A stretch of DNA of 64,000 nt from an uncultured Clostridium sp. (GTDB lineage: Bacteria; Bacillota; Clostridia; Clostridiales; Clostridiaceae). The stretch lies in assembly GCA_903789665.1 (NCBI GenBank), contig CAIFEX010000002.1, forward strand, positions 62,001-126,000, given 5' to 3'. Below are positions 9,558 to 17,622 of the stretch, one piece after another (positions within the stretch are counted from its first letter, which is position 1; each line of letters opens with the position of its first letter). The notes beneath the pieces are model-generated. The model saw only the letters and a program-made list of their open reading frames with translations, was not told the origin of the DNA and did no database searches. The translations under genes and the position numbers were made by a program.

Positions 9558-10469
9558 ATGTTTAAGGGATTTTTTGATAAATTAAAAAACGGCCTTGAAA
9601 AGACTAAAAGCAATTTGACTGGAAAGATAACGGATATGCTGAGCGGAGCAGTTACTATAGATGACGATCTCTATGATAAACTTGAGGAAATACTTATAAC
9701 TGCTGATATAGGTGTAGAAACTACGATGTACATCATAGACAGGCTGAAGGAAAAAATAAAGGAAGAAAAAATAAAGGATCCTAATTTGTTAAACGGCTGC
9801 CTTAAAGAGATTATCATGGATATATTAGGTGATGAGAAGAACAGCATAATACCTGAGAAGACTCCGGAGATAATTTTGGTAATAGGTGTAAATGGAGTAG
9901 GTAAAACCACTTCCATAGGTAAAATATGTTATAAGCTGAAAAACAAAGGTTATAAGGTGATTATGGCGGCGGCGGATACTTTCAGGGCTGCGGCTATAGA
10001 TCAGCTGGAAGTATGGAGTAAAAGAACCGGTGTTGAGATAGTAAAACATCAGGAAGGTTCCGATCCTGCAGCAGTTATATTTGATGCAATTCAAGCATCA
10101 AAAGCTAGAAAAGCGGACGTCTTGATATGCGATACGGCTGGAAGGCTCCATAATAAGAAGAATCTGATGAAGGAACTTGAAAAGATAGATAAGGTAATAA
10201 AAAGAGAGTATGAGGAAGCTTTTAAACAGACACTTTTGGTACTGGATGCCACTACGGGCCAGAATGCAGTTCAACAGGCAAAAGAATTTACAAAGGTGTG
10301 TCCTGTAGACGGAATAATACTCACGAAACTAGATGGAAGTGCTAAGGGCGGGATTGTAATATCCATAAAGCACAGCTTGAATATACCGGTGAAATTAGTT
10401 GGAATTGGTGAAGATATCGACGATTTACAGGAATTTAGGAGCAGGGATTTTGTTGAAGCATTATTTTAG
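9558..10469 (+). CDS. ftsY: Signal recognition particle receptor FtsY
   Basis: The 303-residue SRP GTPase receives ribosome-nascent chain-SRP complexes at the membrane. It is the short form with no long acidic A domain, as usual in Firmicutes. The N domain runs to about residue 100, then G1 GVNGVGKTT at about 111, DTAGRLHNK at about 191, TKLDGSAKGG at about 255 and the C-terminal GIGEDIDDLQEF closing loop. Its partner Ffh is encoded 430 bp downstream. The gene is preceded by an AAGAGGAAGG site and ends just before a separate promoter for ylxM-ffh. Confidence 0.97.
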   Translation: MFKGFFDKLKNGLEKTKSNLTGKITDMLSGAVTIDDDLYDKLEEILITADIGVETTMYIIDRLKEKIKEEKIKDPNLLNGCLKEIIMDILGDEKNSIIPEKTPEIILVIGVNGVGKTTSIGKICYKLKNKGYKVIMAAADTFRAAAIDQLEVWSKRTGVEIVKHQEGSDPAAVIFDAIQASKARKADVLICDTAGRLHNKKNLMKELEKIDKVIKREYEEAFKQTLLVLDATTGQNAVQQAKEFTKVCPVDGIILTKLDGSAKGGIVISIKHSLNIPVKLVGIGEDIDDLQEFRSRDFVEALF

Positions 10470-10490
10470 GACACTGTTAAGTAAAAATAC

Positions 10491-10519
10491 TTGACAGCAT
10501 TTATTAATTTTGATATTAT
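10491..10519 (+). promoter_or_regulatory. Sigma-A promoter for ylxM-ffh
   Basis: TTGACA (10491-10496) and TATTAT (10514-10519) are spaced by exactly 17 bp, 21 bp after the ftsY stop. The perfect -35 is also the first codons of the longest open frame for ylxM, which argues that translation starts later, at 10572. Confidence 0.8.
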
Positions 10520-10571
10520 TTATTTTGTTGATAAAATATTTTTTGCTTCATCGAGTAAAAGAGATGGTATT

Positions 10572-10886
10572 GTGGAAAAAAGAGTGCGGCTTTCCATGCT
10601 GCTTGATATATATGGTGAGCTCTTGACAAAAAAACAAAAGGACATAATGGAACTCTATTATAACGAAGACTTGTCTCTAAAAGAGATAGCAGAGCACACC
10701 AATACGAGCAGACAGGCAGTGTATGATATTATAAAAAGATGTCATAAGCTTTTAATGCAATATGAAAATAAACTTCATGTATTGAAGAAGAAAAAGTCAA
10801 TTCTGAAATTTATAGATTCCCTTTGCTGTAGTGAGAATAAGGAAACTTTAGACAAAATAAAAAATTATATAGTGGATAATGTTTAA
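10572..10886 (+). CDS. ylxM: YlxM/p13 family putative DNA-binding protein (UPF0122)
   Basis: The 104-residue helix-turn-helix protein has sigma-factor-like segments: LTKKQKDIMELYYNEDLSL followed by the recognition helix region EIAEHTNTSRQAVYD, at about residues 18-55. The family is encoded immediately upstream of ffh throughout Firmicutes and Mollicutes and is thought to influence SRP components, although its targets are unclear. I choose GTG at 10572 (MEKRVRLSMLLDIY) because the longer frame from 10491 would begin in a perfect -35 promoter element and adds a region that does not look like the family. The ribosome binding site here is modest (AAGAGATGG). Confidence 0.88.
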   Translation: MEKRVRLSMLLDIYGELLTKKQKDIMELYYNEDLSLKEIAEHTNTSRQAVYDIIKRCHKLLMQYENKLHVLKKKKSILKFIDSLCCSENKETLDKIKNYIVDNV

Positions 10887-10901
10887 TTTAGGAGGATTAA
10901 A

Positions 10902-12251
10902 ATGGCTTTTGAAGGATTGGCATCTAAGCTTCAGGAGACATTAAAAAAGCTTAGAGGTAAAGGTAAACTTTCTGAAAAGGATATAAAAGATGCTATGAGA
11001 GAAGTAAAACTGGCACTTTTGGAGGCAGATGTTAATTATAAAGTAGTAAAAAATTTCATAAAGAGTGTCAGTGAAAAATGTCTGGGTGAAGAGGTACTGA
11101 AAAGCCTGACTCCAGCACAACAGGTTGTAAAAATAGTAAATGAAGAACTTACAGCTTTGATGGGAAACAGCCAGAGTTCTATTGAGTATAATCCAAAGGG
11201 ACTGACCACAATAATGCTGATAGGCCTGCAGGGTGCGGGTAAAACTACTATGTGTGGCAAATTGGCGTTGAAGTTGAGGAAGAAAAACAAAAGACCACTT
11301 TTGGTAGCCTGTGATATATATAGGCCGGCTGCAATAAAACAGCTTCAGGTAGTTGGAAAGGAAATAAACATACCCGTGTTTTCCATGGGAGATAAAAAAG
11401 CGGCGGTAGACATATGCAGGGGTGCTGTAGAGTATGCCAAAAATAATGGTTTTAATATACTTATAATAGACACGGCAGGCAGGCTTGAAATGGATGAGGA
11501 ATTGATGGATGAGTTAAAGCAGATCAAGGAGGAAGTAAGTCCCAATGAGATACTGCTGGTAGTAGATGCCATGACAGGTCAAGATGCAGTTAATGTGGCT
11601 TCAAGTTTTAATGAAAAGCTTGATATAAGTGGGGTCATACTTACAAAATTGGACGGAGATACAAGAGGCGGGGCTGCACTTTCTATAAAAGCCATGACCG
11701 GGAAGCCAATAAAATTTATTGGTATGGGAGAAAAAATGAATGATCTTGAAGTATTTTATCCGGACAGGATGGCGTCGAGAATACTGGGCATGGGAGATGT
11801 ACTGTCTCTTATAGAAAAAGCACAGCAGTCCATTGACCGGGAAGAGGCTGAAAAACTTGGAAGCAAGATGCTTACAAAGGAATTTAACTTTGAGGATTTT
11901 TTGTCCATGATGCAGCAGGCTAAAAAATTGGGACCTTTGAATAAACTTATGGAAATGGTGCCTGGGGCAAATATGAAACAGCTGCGCGGAGTTGACTTTT
12001 CAAAAGGAGAAAAGGAACTGGTGAAAATTGAAGCAGTCATTAATTCTATGACTTTAAAGGAAAGAAGAAATCCATCTATTATAAATTCTTCCTCTTCCCG
12101 TAAAAAGAGAATAGCACGCGGCTCCGGTACTACAATACAGACTGTGAACAAACTGCTTAAGGAATTTACGCGAATGAAAAAAATGATGAAACAGTTTGGT
12201 GGAATGAAAAAAGGCTTTAAAAAGGGGACATTTGGGAAGTTTCCTTTTTAA
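10902..12251 (+). CDS. ffh: Signal recognition particle protein Ffh (SRP54)
   Basis: The 449-residue GTPase binds signal sequences and SRP RNA and docks to FtsY. N domain, then G1 GLQGAGKTT at about residue 107, DTAGRLE at about 190, TKLDGDTRGG at about 247, and a methionine-rich M domain from about 300. The RNA-binding helix RIARGSGTTIQTVNKLLKEF is near the C-terminus. Length matches the family (about 445-450). It lies 15 bp after ylxM with TAGGAGG before the ATG and is followed by rpsP in the conserved order. Confidence 0.98.
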   Translation: MAFEGLASKLQETLKKLRGKGKLSEKDIKDAMREVKLALLEADVNYKVVKNFIKSVSEKCLGEEVLKSLTPAQQVVKIVNEELTALMGNSQSSIEYNPKGLTTIMLIGLQGAGKTTMCGKLALKLRKKNKRPLLVACDIYRPAAIKQLQVVGKEINIPVFSMGDKKAAVDICRGAVEYAKNNGFNILIIDTAGRLEMDEELMDELKQIKEEVSPNEILLVVDAMTGQDAVNVASSFNEKLDISGVILTKLDGDTRGGAALSIKAMTGKPIKFIGMGEKMNDLEVFYPDRMASRILGMGDVLSLIEKAQQSIDREEAEKLGSKMLTKEFNFEDFLSMMQQAKKLGPLNKLMEMVPGANMKQLRGVDFSKGEKELVKIEAVINSMTLKERRNPSIINSSSSRKKRIARGSGTTIQTVNKLLKEFTRMKKMMKQFGGMKKGFKKGTFGKFPF

Positions 12252-12309
12252 ATATATAATCAGTTTTGTTATAAATATATGAGATTTTTATTCTAAGGAG
12301 GTGATATGA

Positions 12310-12567
12310 GTGGCTGTAAAGATAAGGTTAAGAAGAATGGGTGCAAAAAAGGCTCCCTTTTATAGAATAGTTGTGGCAGATTCGAGATTCCCAAGAGATG
12401 GTAGATTTATAGAAGAAATTGGTTATTATAATCCTACGACTGATCCAAATACTGTTAAATTTGATGAAGAGAAAGCTTTAAAATGGATAAAAAATGGTGC
12501 TCAACCCACTGAAGTAGTTAAAAAAATTTTTGATAAGTGTGGATTGAAAGATAAACTTGCTAGGTAG
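12310..12567 (+). CDS. rpsP: 30S ribosomal protein S16
   Basis: The 85-residue small-subunit protein begins [20 protein letters not shown], the canonical S16 start, and contains [16 protein letters not shown] at about residues 30-45. The GTG start at 12310 is preceded by AAGGAGGTGAT, an exceptionally complete Shine-Dalgarno. Order ffh-rpsP-khpA-rimM-trmD is the standard Firmicute ribosome-maturation operon. Confidence 0.97.
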   Translation: MAVKIRLRRMGAKKAPFYRIVVADSRFPRDGRFIEEIGYYNPTTDPNTVKFDEEKALKWIKNGAQPTEVVKKIFDKCGLKDKLAR

Positions 12568-12586
12568 TTAACTGGGGGTGTATTAA

Positions 12587-12814
12587 GTGAAAGAGCTAGT
12601 AGAAATGATTGCTAAAGCGTTAGTGGATAACCCAGAGATGGTTCAAGTAAATGAAATTGAAGGTGAGCAATCTGTAATTCTTGAATTAAAAGTTGCACAG
12701 GAAGATATGGGAAAAGTAATAGGCAAGCAGGGAAGAATAGCAAAGGCTATAAGGACTGTCGTAAAGGCAGCGGCTATAAAGGAAAATAAGAGAGTGGTTG
12801 TGGAGATTATATAG
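12587..12814 (+). CDS. khpA: KH-domain RNA-binding protein KhpA
   Basis: The 75-residue product is a single KH domain with the GxxG loop in [19 protein letters not shown] at about residues 44-62. KhpA pairs with KhpB/Jag in Firmicutes and binds RNA, with effects on cell elongation and division in some species. It lies between rpsP and rimM, the usual place of the former ylqC. The GTG start at 12587 follows a GGGGGTG site. The stop codon lies inside the 5' arm of a 19 bp perfect inverted repeat. Confidence 0.93.
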   Translation: MKELVEMIAKALVDNPEMVQVNEIEGEQSVILELKVAQEDMGKVIGKQGRIAKAIRTVVKAAAIKENKRVVVEII

Positions 12815-12853
12815 AAATATAAGAGTTAGGCTATCTAACTCTTATATTTCTAT
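12811..12853 (+). repeat. 19 bp perfect inverted repeat overlapping the khpA stop
   Basis: Arms 12811-12829 and 12835-12853 are perfectly complementary with a 5-base loop (GCTAT). The 5' arm includes the khpA TAG. No T run follows (CTCGGAACAC), so it is not a standard terminator. It may be an RNase III or processing site, or an mRNA stability element between khpA and rimM. Confidence 0.85.
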
Positions 12854-12936
12854 CTCGGAACACGGCCTATATATTGACAATTTTAAATTATACTATATGT
12901 TATATAAGCTGGGAAAGAGGTGTATTATATCACCCT

Positions 12937-13425
12937 ATGAAAGAATTTATAACCATAGGAAAAATAATAAATACCCATGGAATAAAAGGGGAATTGAAAA
13001 TATACCCGCTAACTGATGATCCCAAGAGGTTCAATAAATTAGATCTTGTCTATATAGATGGAACACCTAAGAGGGTACTTGAATGTAAATTTCAGTCCAA
13101 AAGGGTCATACTTAAGATTCAGGGTGTGGATTCAATAGAGGAAGCCACTTCATATAAGGGAAAATATCTGGAGATTTCAAGAAAAGATGCAGTTGATCTT
13201 AATGAGGGAACATATTTTATTGCAGATATAATAGGCTGTTCTGTTGTGGATGAAGATGGGATGTTCTATGGTAAAATAGGAGAGGTACTTCATACCCACA
13301 ACAATGACGTGTATTGGATAAAGGGAAAAAATGAACTGCTTATTCCAGCTATAAAAGATGTGATAGTTGATATAGATGTGGAAAAGGAAAAAATAGTTAT
13401 AAAGCCGGTGAAAACATGGATGTGA
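12937..13425 (+). CDS. rimM: Ribosome maturation factor RimM
   Basis: The 162-residue protein assists 30S assembly by binding S19 and the 16S head. It starts [20 protein letters not shown], the typical RimM N-terminal barrel, and ends in a PRC-barrel domain with [20 protein letters not shown] at about residues 130-150. A longer frame from 12874 adds residues that do not resemble the family. The nearest Shine-Dalgarno, AGAGGTG (12916-12922), is 14 bases before the ATG, and its GGTG can pair with CACC at 12931-12934, which would partly mask initiation. The gene overlaps trmD by 10 bp. Confidence 0.93.
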   Translation: MKEFITIGKIINTHGIKGELKIYPLTDDPKRFNKLDLVYIDGTPKRVLECKFQSKRVILKIQGVDSIEEATSYKGKYLEISRKDAVDLNEGTYFIADIIGCSVVDEDGMFYGKIGEVLHTHNNDVYWIKGKNELLIPAIKDVIVDIDVEKEKIVIKPVKTWM

Positions 13426-14141
13426 AGATAGACATACTTACTCTTTTCCCTCAAATGTTTGATGTATTTAATTATAGTATAATAGGAAGGGCACTTAAAA
13501 ATAATATTTTAAGTATAAATACCGTTGATATAAGGGAATTTACCAGGGATAAGCACAGAAAAGTGGATGACTATCCCTACGGCGGCGGAGCCGGAATGAT
13601 TATGGCGGCACAGCCTATAGTGGATTGTATAAAAGAAGTGAGAACTAGAAACAGCGGTAAGGTTATTTATCTTGGACCGAGAGGTGAAACTTTCAATCAG
13701 TCCATTGCAAAAAAACTTTCAAGAGAAAATGAGCTGATATTTTTGTGCGGACATTATGAAGGTATAGATGAAAGGGTCTATAAGTATATAGACATGGAAA
13801 TATCCGTTGGAGATTTTGTAGTCACCGGCGGGGAAATGGCCTGTATACCAATTGTGGACAGTATATGCAGAATGATACCAAATGTGCTGTCAAATAGGGA
13901 AAGTTGTGTGGAAGAATCCTTTTACAATGGGCTGCTGGAATATCCACAATATACTAGACCGGAATGTTTTAGGGGAGATAGTGTACCTGAAGTACTCTTG
14001 TCCGGCCACCATGAGAATATAAGAAAGTGGAGGAGGACGAAATCTCTTGTAATGACTAGAGATAAAAGGCCGGATTTGTTTAAGAAAATATCCTTATCTG
14101 AAGAAGACAGAGAACTTATAAAGTTTTATGATGGAAGATAA
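13416..14141 (+). CDS. trmD: tRNA (guanine-N1)-methyltransferase TrmD
   Basis: The 241-residue SPOUT enzyme methylates G37 of tRNAs that read CNN codons and prevents +1 frameshifting. Motifs: [17 protein letters not shown] start, YGGGAGMIM at about residue 53, the knot region IYLGPRGE at about 84, [12 protein letters not shown] at about 110, VVTGGEMA at about 135, and the C-terminal [13 protein letters not shown]. Length is as expected. The ATG overlaps the rimM stop (TGGATGTGA), indicating translational coupling. Confidence 0.97.
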   Translation: MDVKIDILTLFPQMFDVFNYSIIGRALKNNILSINTVDIREFTRDKHRKVDDYPYGGGAGMIMAAQPIVDCIKEVRTRNSGKVIYLGPRGETFNQSIAKKLSRENELIFLCGHYEGIDERVYKYIDMEISVGDFVVTGGEMACIPIVDSICRMIPNVLSNRESCVEESFYNGLLEYPQYTRPECFRGDSVPEVLLSGHHENIRKWRRTKSLVMTRDKRPDLFKKISLSEEDRELIKFYDGR

Positions 14142-14156
14142 TATTTTTGAAATCAG

Positions 14157-14185
14157 TTGAAAATAAAATGTATATGTGATAAAAT
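14157..14185 (+). promoter_or_regulatory. Sigma-A promoter for rplS
   Basis: TTGAAA (14157-14162) and TAAAAT (14180-14185) are 17 bp apart, with TGTG just before the -10 (extended -10 character). It lies 15 bp after the trmD stop and gives rplS its own transcription unit with a leader of about 80 nt. Confidence 0.7.
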
Positions 14186-14189
14186 TTTT

Positions 14190-14258
14190 TTGTGCTGCAC
14201 GGACGTTCCGCTGTCTGCGATATGAATGTGCTGGATAAGAGCGTTGAATAATTATTAG
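14190..14258 (+). ncRNA. Candidate L19 leader in the rplS 5' UTR
   Basis: The leader predicted from the promoter above contains a compact hairpin, CGGACGTTCCG at about 14200-14210, flanked by GC-rich segments unusual for this AT-rich genome, and ends in the AGGAGGT site of rplS. Low-GC Gram-positive bacteria often carry a structured L19 leader for autoregulation at this position. I identify it by location and hairpin, not by a covariance-model match. Confidence 0.5.
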
Positions 14259-14271
14259 GAGGTAATGCGCA

Positions 14272-14619
14272 GTGTTAGATATAATAAAACAGATAGAAAG
14301 TAAACAAATCAGAACAGATTTACCAGATTTCAATGTGGGAGATACAGTGAAAGTTCATGTGAAGATTAAAGAGGGAAACAGAGAGAGAATACAGGTATTT
14401 GAAGGTGTAGTTTTAAAGAGACAAAATGGCGGAATAAGAGAAACTTTTACAGTTAGAAGAGTTGCTTATGGTGTAGGAGTTGAAAGGACATTTCCAGTCA
14501 ACTCTCCCATAATAGATAAAATAGAGGTAGTTAGAAAGGGTAAAGTGAGGAGAGCAAAGCTATACTACTTGAGAAATAGAGTGGGCAAGGCAGCTAAGGT
14601 AAAAGAAGCATTGAAATAA
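14272..14619 (+). CDS. rplS: 50S ribosomal protein L19
   Basis: The 115-residue large-subunit protein lies at the 30S-50S interface. It contains [18 protein letters not shown] at about residues 17-34 and the family signature [20 protein letters not shown] near the C-terminus. The GTG at 14272 follows AGGAGGTAATGCGCA. It has its own promoter and leader and ends in a strong terminator, so it is probably monocistronic. Confidence 0.97.
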   Translation: MLDIIKQIESKQIRTDLPDFNVGDTVKVHVKIKEGNRERIQVFEGVVLKRQNGGIRETFTVRRVAYGVGVERTFPVNSPIIDKIEVVRKGKVRRAKLYYLRNRVGKAAKVKEALK

Positions 14620-14648
14620 AAAAAGGGGCTTTATAAAGTCCCTTTTTT
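14618..14648 (+). terminator. Rho-independent terminator of rplS
   Basis: An A-run and GGGGCTTT pair with AAGTCCC and a run of six T around a TATA loop, starting at the rplS stop. The symmetric A/T flanks make a textbook intrinsic terminator. Confidence 0.9.
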
Positions 14649-14674
14649 GGATATTAAGGTGGTGTAAAATTTTA

Positions 14675-15196
14675 ATGAAGGAATTGATAGAAATAGGCAA
14701 GTCCATATTAATAGCGATTATAGCGGCATTTCTGATTATAACTTTTATTTTTGAAACTGTAAGTGTAGATGGACATTCCATGGATCCTACCTTAAGTAAT
14801 GGAGATAGGCTTATTGTGGAAAAAGTAAGCTATTACTTTAGAGCTCCTAAACCCGGTGACATAGTGGTGATAAAATATCCTGCAAATCCTAAAGAAAAAT
14901 TTATCAAAAGGGTAATAGGTGTTGGAGGGGACAGAATAAAAGTTGAAAATGGAAAGTTATATGTGAATGATGTGGTAAAAAATGAACCTTATATATTGGA
15001 AACTATGACTTCGGATTTTAATGAAGTTACGGTACCTCAAAATACCGTATTTGTAATGGGTGATAATAGAAATAACAGTAGAGACAGCAGATTCCCTGAT
15101 GTAGGATTTGTAAACTATAAAATGGTAGTTGGAAGGGCGGCACTTAGAATATATCCTTTTAGCAGAATGGGTAGACTGAGTACATTTCAAAATTAG
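14675..15196 (+). CDS. lepB: Type I signal peptidase
   Basis: The 173-residue membrane protease removes signal peptides on the outer face of the membrane. One N-terminal transmembrane segment spans about residues 9-27. The catalytic serine is Ser35 in VDGHSMDPTL and the general-base lysine is Lys78 in FIKRVIGVGGD. The conserved box GDNRNNSRDSR is at about residue 129. Size fits the short Gram-positive SipS-like form. The ATG at 14675 has AAGGTGGTG upstream. It leads into rbgA 15 bp later. Confidence 0.96.
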   Translation: MKELIEIGKSILIAIIAAFLIITFIFETVSVDGHSMDPTLSNGDRLIVEKVSYYFRAPKPGDIVVIKYPANPKEKFIKRVIGVGGDRIKVENGKLYVNDVVKNEPYILETMTSDFNEVTVPQNTVFVMGDNRNNSRDSRFPDVGFVNYKMVVGRAALRIYPFSRMGRLSTFQN

Positions 15197-15211
15197 GAGG
15201 GAAATGGCTTT

Positions 15212-16054
15212 ATGACTATAAATTGGTTTCCTGGACATATGGCTAAAACCAGAAGAGAGATAAAGGAAAATCTCAGATTAGTAGATGTTGTTATAGAGAT
15301 GAGAGACGCGAGAATAATAAGATCCAGCAGGAATCCTGATGTAGAAGACATATGCGGTGTTAAACCGAGGATCATACTTTTAAATAAAAGTGATTTGGCA
15401 GAAGAGAATATAACTGCATTGTGGATAAAATATCTTTCTGTGGATAATATACGTGTACTGCCGGTAAACTGCCATACGGGTCAGGGCCTAAAGAATATAA
15501 AAACTGAAATGAACCGTCTTTTGAAGGAAAAACACGATAGAATGAAAAAAAAGGGAATTTCCAAAATAACCGACAGGGCCATGGTGATTGGCGTACCTAA
15601 TGTGGGAAAATCCTCACTTATAAACAAACTGGCTAAAAATAAAATAGCTAAAGTAGGGGATAGACCTGGAGTCACTAAGAGTAAGCAATGGATTAAAACC
15701 AAATTGGGGATAGAACTTATGGATACTCCAGGTATATTGTGGCCCAAACTGGAAAGCAGAGAGACTAGATTAAATTTAGCCTATACAGGGGCAATAAAGG
15801 ATGAAATTGTAGACATGGAGGAGCTGGCCTTAAACCTTGTAAAATTTTTAAAAAAATATTATCCAGACAGGCTTGAGAAAAGGTATAAACTTGATAAATT
15901 AAGTGAAAATCCTGCGGACAATATTGAAAATATAGCCAGAAAAAGAGGGGCTATAATATCTGGCGGCAGGGTGGATTACAATAGAGTGTCAGTTTTGATT
16001 TTAGATGAATTTAGAGGAGGAAAGCTAGGGTCTATCTCACTGGAGAGGCCATAG
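15212..16054 (+). CDS. rbgA: Ribosome biogenesis GTPase RbgA (YlqF)
   Basis: The 280-residue circularly permuted GTPase is needed for late 50S assembly. The order is permuted: G4 LLNKSDLAEE at about residue 53 precedes G1 GVPNVGKSSLINKL at about 126, followed by G2/G3 with GVTKSKQW and LMDTPGILWP. The N-terminus INWFPGHMAKTRREI is the family signature. A C-terminal helical RNA-binding domain follows. AGGAGGG sits upstream of the ATG. It is flanked by lepB and rnhB in the standard order. Confidence 0.97.
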   Translation: MTINWFPGHMAKTRREIKENLRLVDVVIEMRDARIIRSSRNPDVEDICGVKPRIILLNKSDLAEENITALWIKYLSVDNIRVLPVNCHTGQGLKNIKTEMNRLLKEKHDRMKKKGISKITDRAMVIGVPNVGKSSLINKLAKNKIAKVGDRPGVTKSKQWIKTKLGIELMDTPGILWPKLESRETRLNLAYTGAIKDEIVDMEELALNLVKFLKKYYPDRLEKRYKLDKLSENPADNIENIARKRGAIISGGRVDYNRVSVLILDEFRGGKLGSISLERP

Positions 16055-16064
16055 AGAACTGTAG

Positions 16065-16895
16065 ATGGATGAGAAAAATTTTTATTGGGATAAACTGGAT
16101 AAATATAAATTTGCGGATATAAAGAAAAAAATAGATTCTGTAAAGAAAAATTATTTTGATTTAAAAAAAGATTTTGTAAACTATATACTTGAAAATTTAA
16201 AATCTGACAGTAGAAAAAATGTAAATACCCTGGCAGCTAACCTTTATAATTTTATTATAAATAGGAAGAAAGAAATTGAAAGAGTTAAAGGAATGTATTC
16301 CTTTGATAAAAAAATCGGGAATTGTATAATATATACTGCAGGGGCAGATGAAGTGGGAAGAGGTCCATTGGCAGGACCTATAGCTGCGGCGGCAGTTGTA
16401 CTGAACCTAAATTACAAATATGATAGAGAACTTATTTTAGGCATAAAGGATTCGAAGCAGCTCACTCCGAAACGGAGAAGCGAACTTTCAAAAGAAATAA
16501 AGCACAGGTCGTTAGGATATAATATTTCTACTATAAATAATGTAGAAATAGATAAAAGGGGAATTTCATGGTGTAATAACGAGGTATTGAAGAGAGCTGT
16601 GAGAGGGTTGAAATTGCCTGTAAATATGGTTTTATCTGATGGATATTCCATAAAGAGTTTACACAGTGACAATAAATTTATAATAAAGGGCGATACTAAA
16701 AGTGCAAGCATAGCGGCAGCTTCAATTATAGCCAAGGTCTACAGGGACAATATTATGGAAGAGTATTCACATATGTACCCTGAATATGGATTTGAACATA
16801 ATTCAGGGTATGGAACTAGAGAACATATGGAGGCTATAAAAAAGTACGGTATCTGTAAAATACACAGAAGAAGCTTTTTGAAAAATATATTGTAA
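16065..16895 (+). CDS. rnhB: Ribonuclease HII
   Basis: The 276-residue enzyme cleaves RNA in RNA/DNA hybrids and at single ribonucleotides. The catalytic core begins at [12 protein letters not shown] (DEVGRG at about residues 95-100), continues with [11 protein letters not shown] and ends with [14 protein letters not shown] and GYGTREHM. About 85 lysine-rich residues precede the core; N-terminal extensions are usual in Firmicute RnhB, although this one is on the long side. It is 10 bp from rbgA and convergent with yraN, the two stops lying only 2 bp apart with no terminator between. Confidence 0.95.
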   Translation: MDEKNFYWDKLDKYKFADIKKKIDSVKKNYFDLKKDFVNYILENLKSDSRKNVNTLAANLYNFIINRKKEIERVKGMYSFDKKIGNCIIYTAGADEVGRGPLAGPIAAAAVVLNLNYKYDRELILGIKDSKQLTPKRRSELSKEIKHRSLGYNISTINNVEIDKRGISWCNNEVLKRAVRGLKLPVNMVLSDGYSIKSLHSDNKFIIKGDTKSASIAAASIIAKVYRDNIMEEYSHMYPEYGFEHNSGYGTREHMEAIKKYGICKIHRRSFLKNIL

Positions 16896-16897
16896 AA

Positions 16898-17266
16898 TTA
16901 TATTTGAAAGGCATTTTTAATGAGCCTGATAGATGGAATATTATTGTAGATGTTGAATATTATTTCTATAACGTCGAATCTAAAATTAAATTTATACAGC
17001 TTTTTTTTCATTATATACACAGTGGCTGTTTTACGTATTTTAGATTGCTTGGAGTAAGTTACGGCTTCACAGGGGTTTCCGTATAATTTACCATAACGGG
17101 ATTTTACCTCTATAAAGCAAAGATAATTTCCATCTTTTGCTATGATGTCCACTTCTCCTGTTTTGCATTGAAAATTTCTTTCTAATATTATATACCCTAT
17201 TTCTTTTAGATGATTCTCAGCTATGTCTTCACCGCGGGAACCTATATCCTTATTGGAAGAATGCAT
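16898..17266 (-). CDS. YraN family protein (UPF0102, endonuclease-like fold)
   Basis: The 122-residue product carries the UPF0102 core: GEDIAENHLKEIGYIILERNFQ near the start, then GEVDIIAKDGNYLCFIEVKSR, which matches the D-x(n)-ExK pattern of the Holliday junction resolvase/restriction endonuclease-like fold. The cellular role is not established. It lies next to rnhB and yifB/comM, and in many bacteria the family is found beside DNA uptake and repair genes. It is encoded convergently to rnhB and downstream of the small membrane ORF and yifB. Confidence 0.92.
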   Translation of the reverse strand: MHSSNKDIGSRGEDIAENHLKEIGYIILERNFQCKTGEVDIIAKDGNYLCFIEVKSRYGKLYGNPCEAVTYSKQSKIRKTATVYIMKKKLYKFNFRFDVIEIIFNIYNNIPSIRLIKNAFQI

Positions 17267-17346
17267 GGCTTTTCCCCTTCCTGTTTTTTAAAACTTTTTT
17301 TTATTATAGCATTTATATCGTTTATTTTCACTATGTATAGGATTAC

Positions 17347-17517
17347 TTATCTCAGTTCGCTGATAAAATTCGGTATGTATACGTTTATGCAAATCAACAA
17401 GAAGAATATGGAAAGTACGCTTCCAATGCTTATAATATCTCTGCTTTTTCTTCTTATTCCTATAAGAATTAATACAATACCTATTATAAGACCCGATATA
17501 ACTAAGAAAAAATACAT
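17347..17517 (-). CDS. 56-residue two-helix membrane protein of unknown function
   Basis: A short frame between yraN and yifB begins with ATG (complement of 17515-17517) preceded by a strong TAGGAGG site 9 bases upstream. The product starts MYFFLVISGLIIGIVLILIG (helix 1, about residues 3-20), has a short basic loop RRKSRD, and a second hydrophobic segment at about residues 30-48, then ends ISELR. Overlapping frames on both strands are longer but lack a ribosome binding site. I do not recognise a family. Its position suggests expression with yifB and yraN. Confidence 0.72.
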   Translation of the reverse strand: MYFFLVISGLIIGIVLILIGIRRKSRDIISIGSVLSIFFLLICINVYIPNFISELR

Positions 17518-17622
17518 GTGATATTCCTCCTAACACTGGATAAAAAATATCCTGAATTATTTATATTATACAATTATTGTAAATATAAATAAAGATATTT
17601 TTGGTAAATAATATTTTCAATT

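Noticed and set aside
10491..10571. Longer ylxM reading frame starting at TTG 10491
   Set aside because: Its first codons are a perfect -35 TTGACA with a -10 17 bp on, and the extra residues do not resemble the YlxM family; the GTG at 10572 gives the expected start.
12798..13016. Plus-strand frame of 72 codons across the khpA-rimM junction
   Set aside because: It runs through the 19 bp palindrome and overlaps rimM in another frame without a usable ribosome binding site.
17210..17521. Plus-strand frame opposite yraN and the 56-residue ORF, and an 82-codon minus-strand frame at 17288-17536
   Set aside because: Neither has a Shine-Dalgarno; the shorter minus-strand frame at 17347-17517 has one and encodes a coherent two-helix protein.
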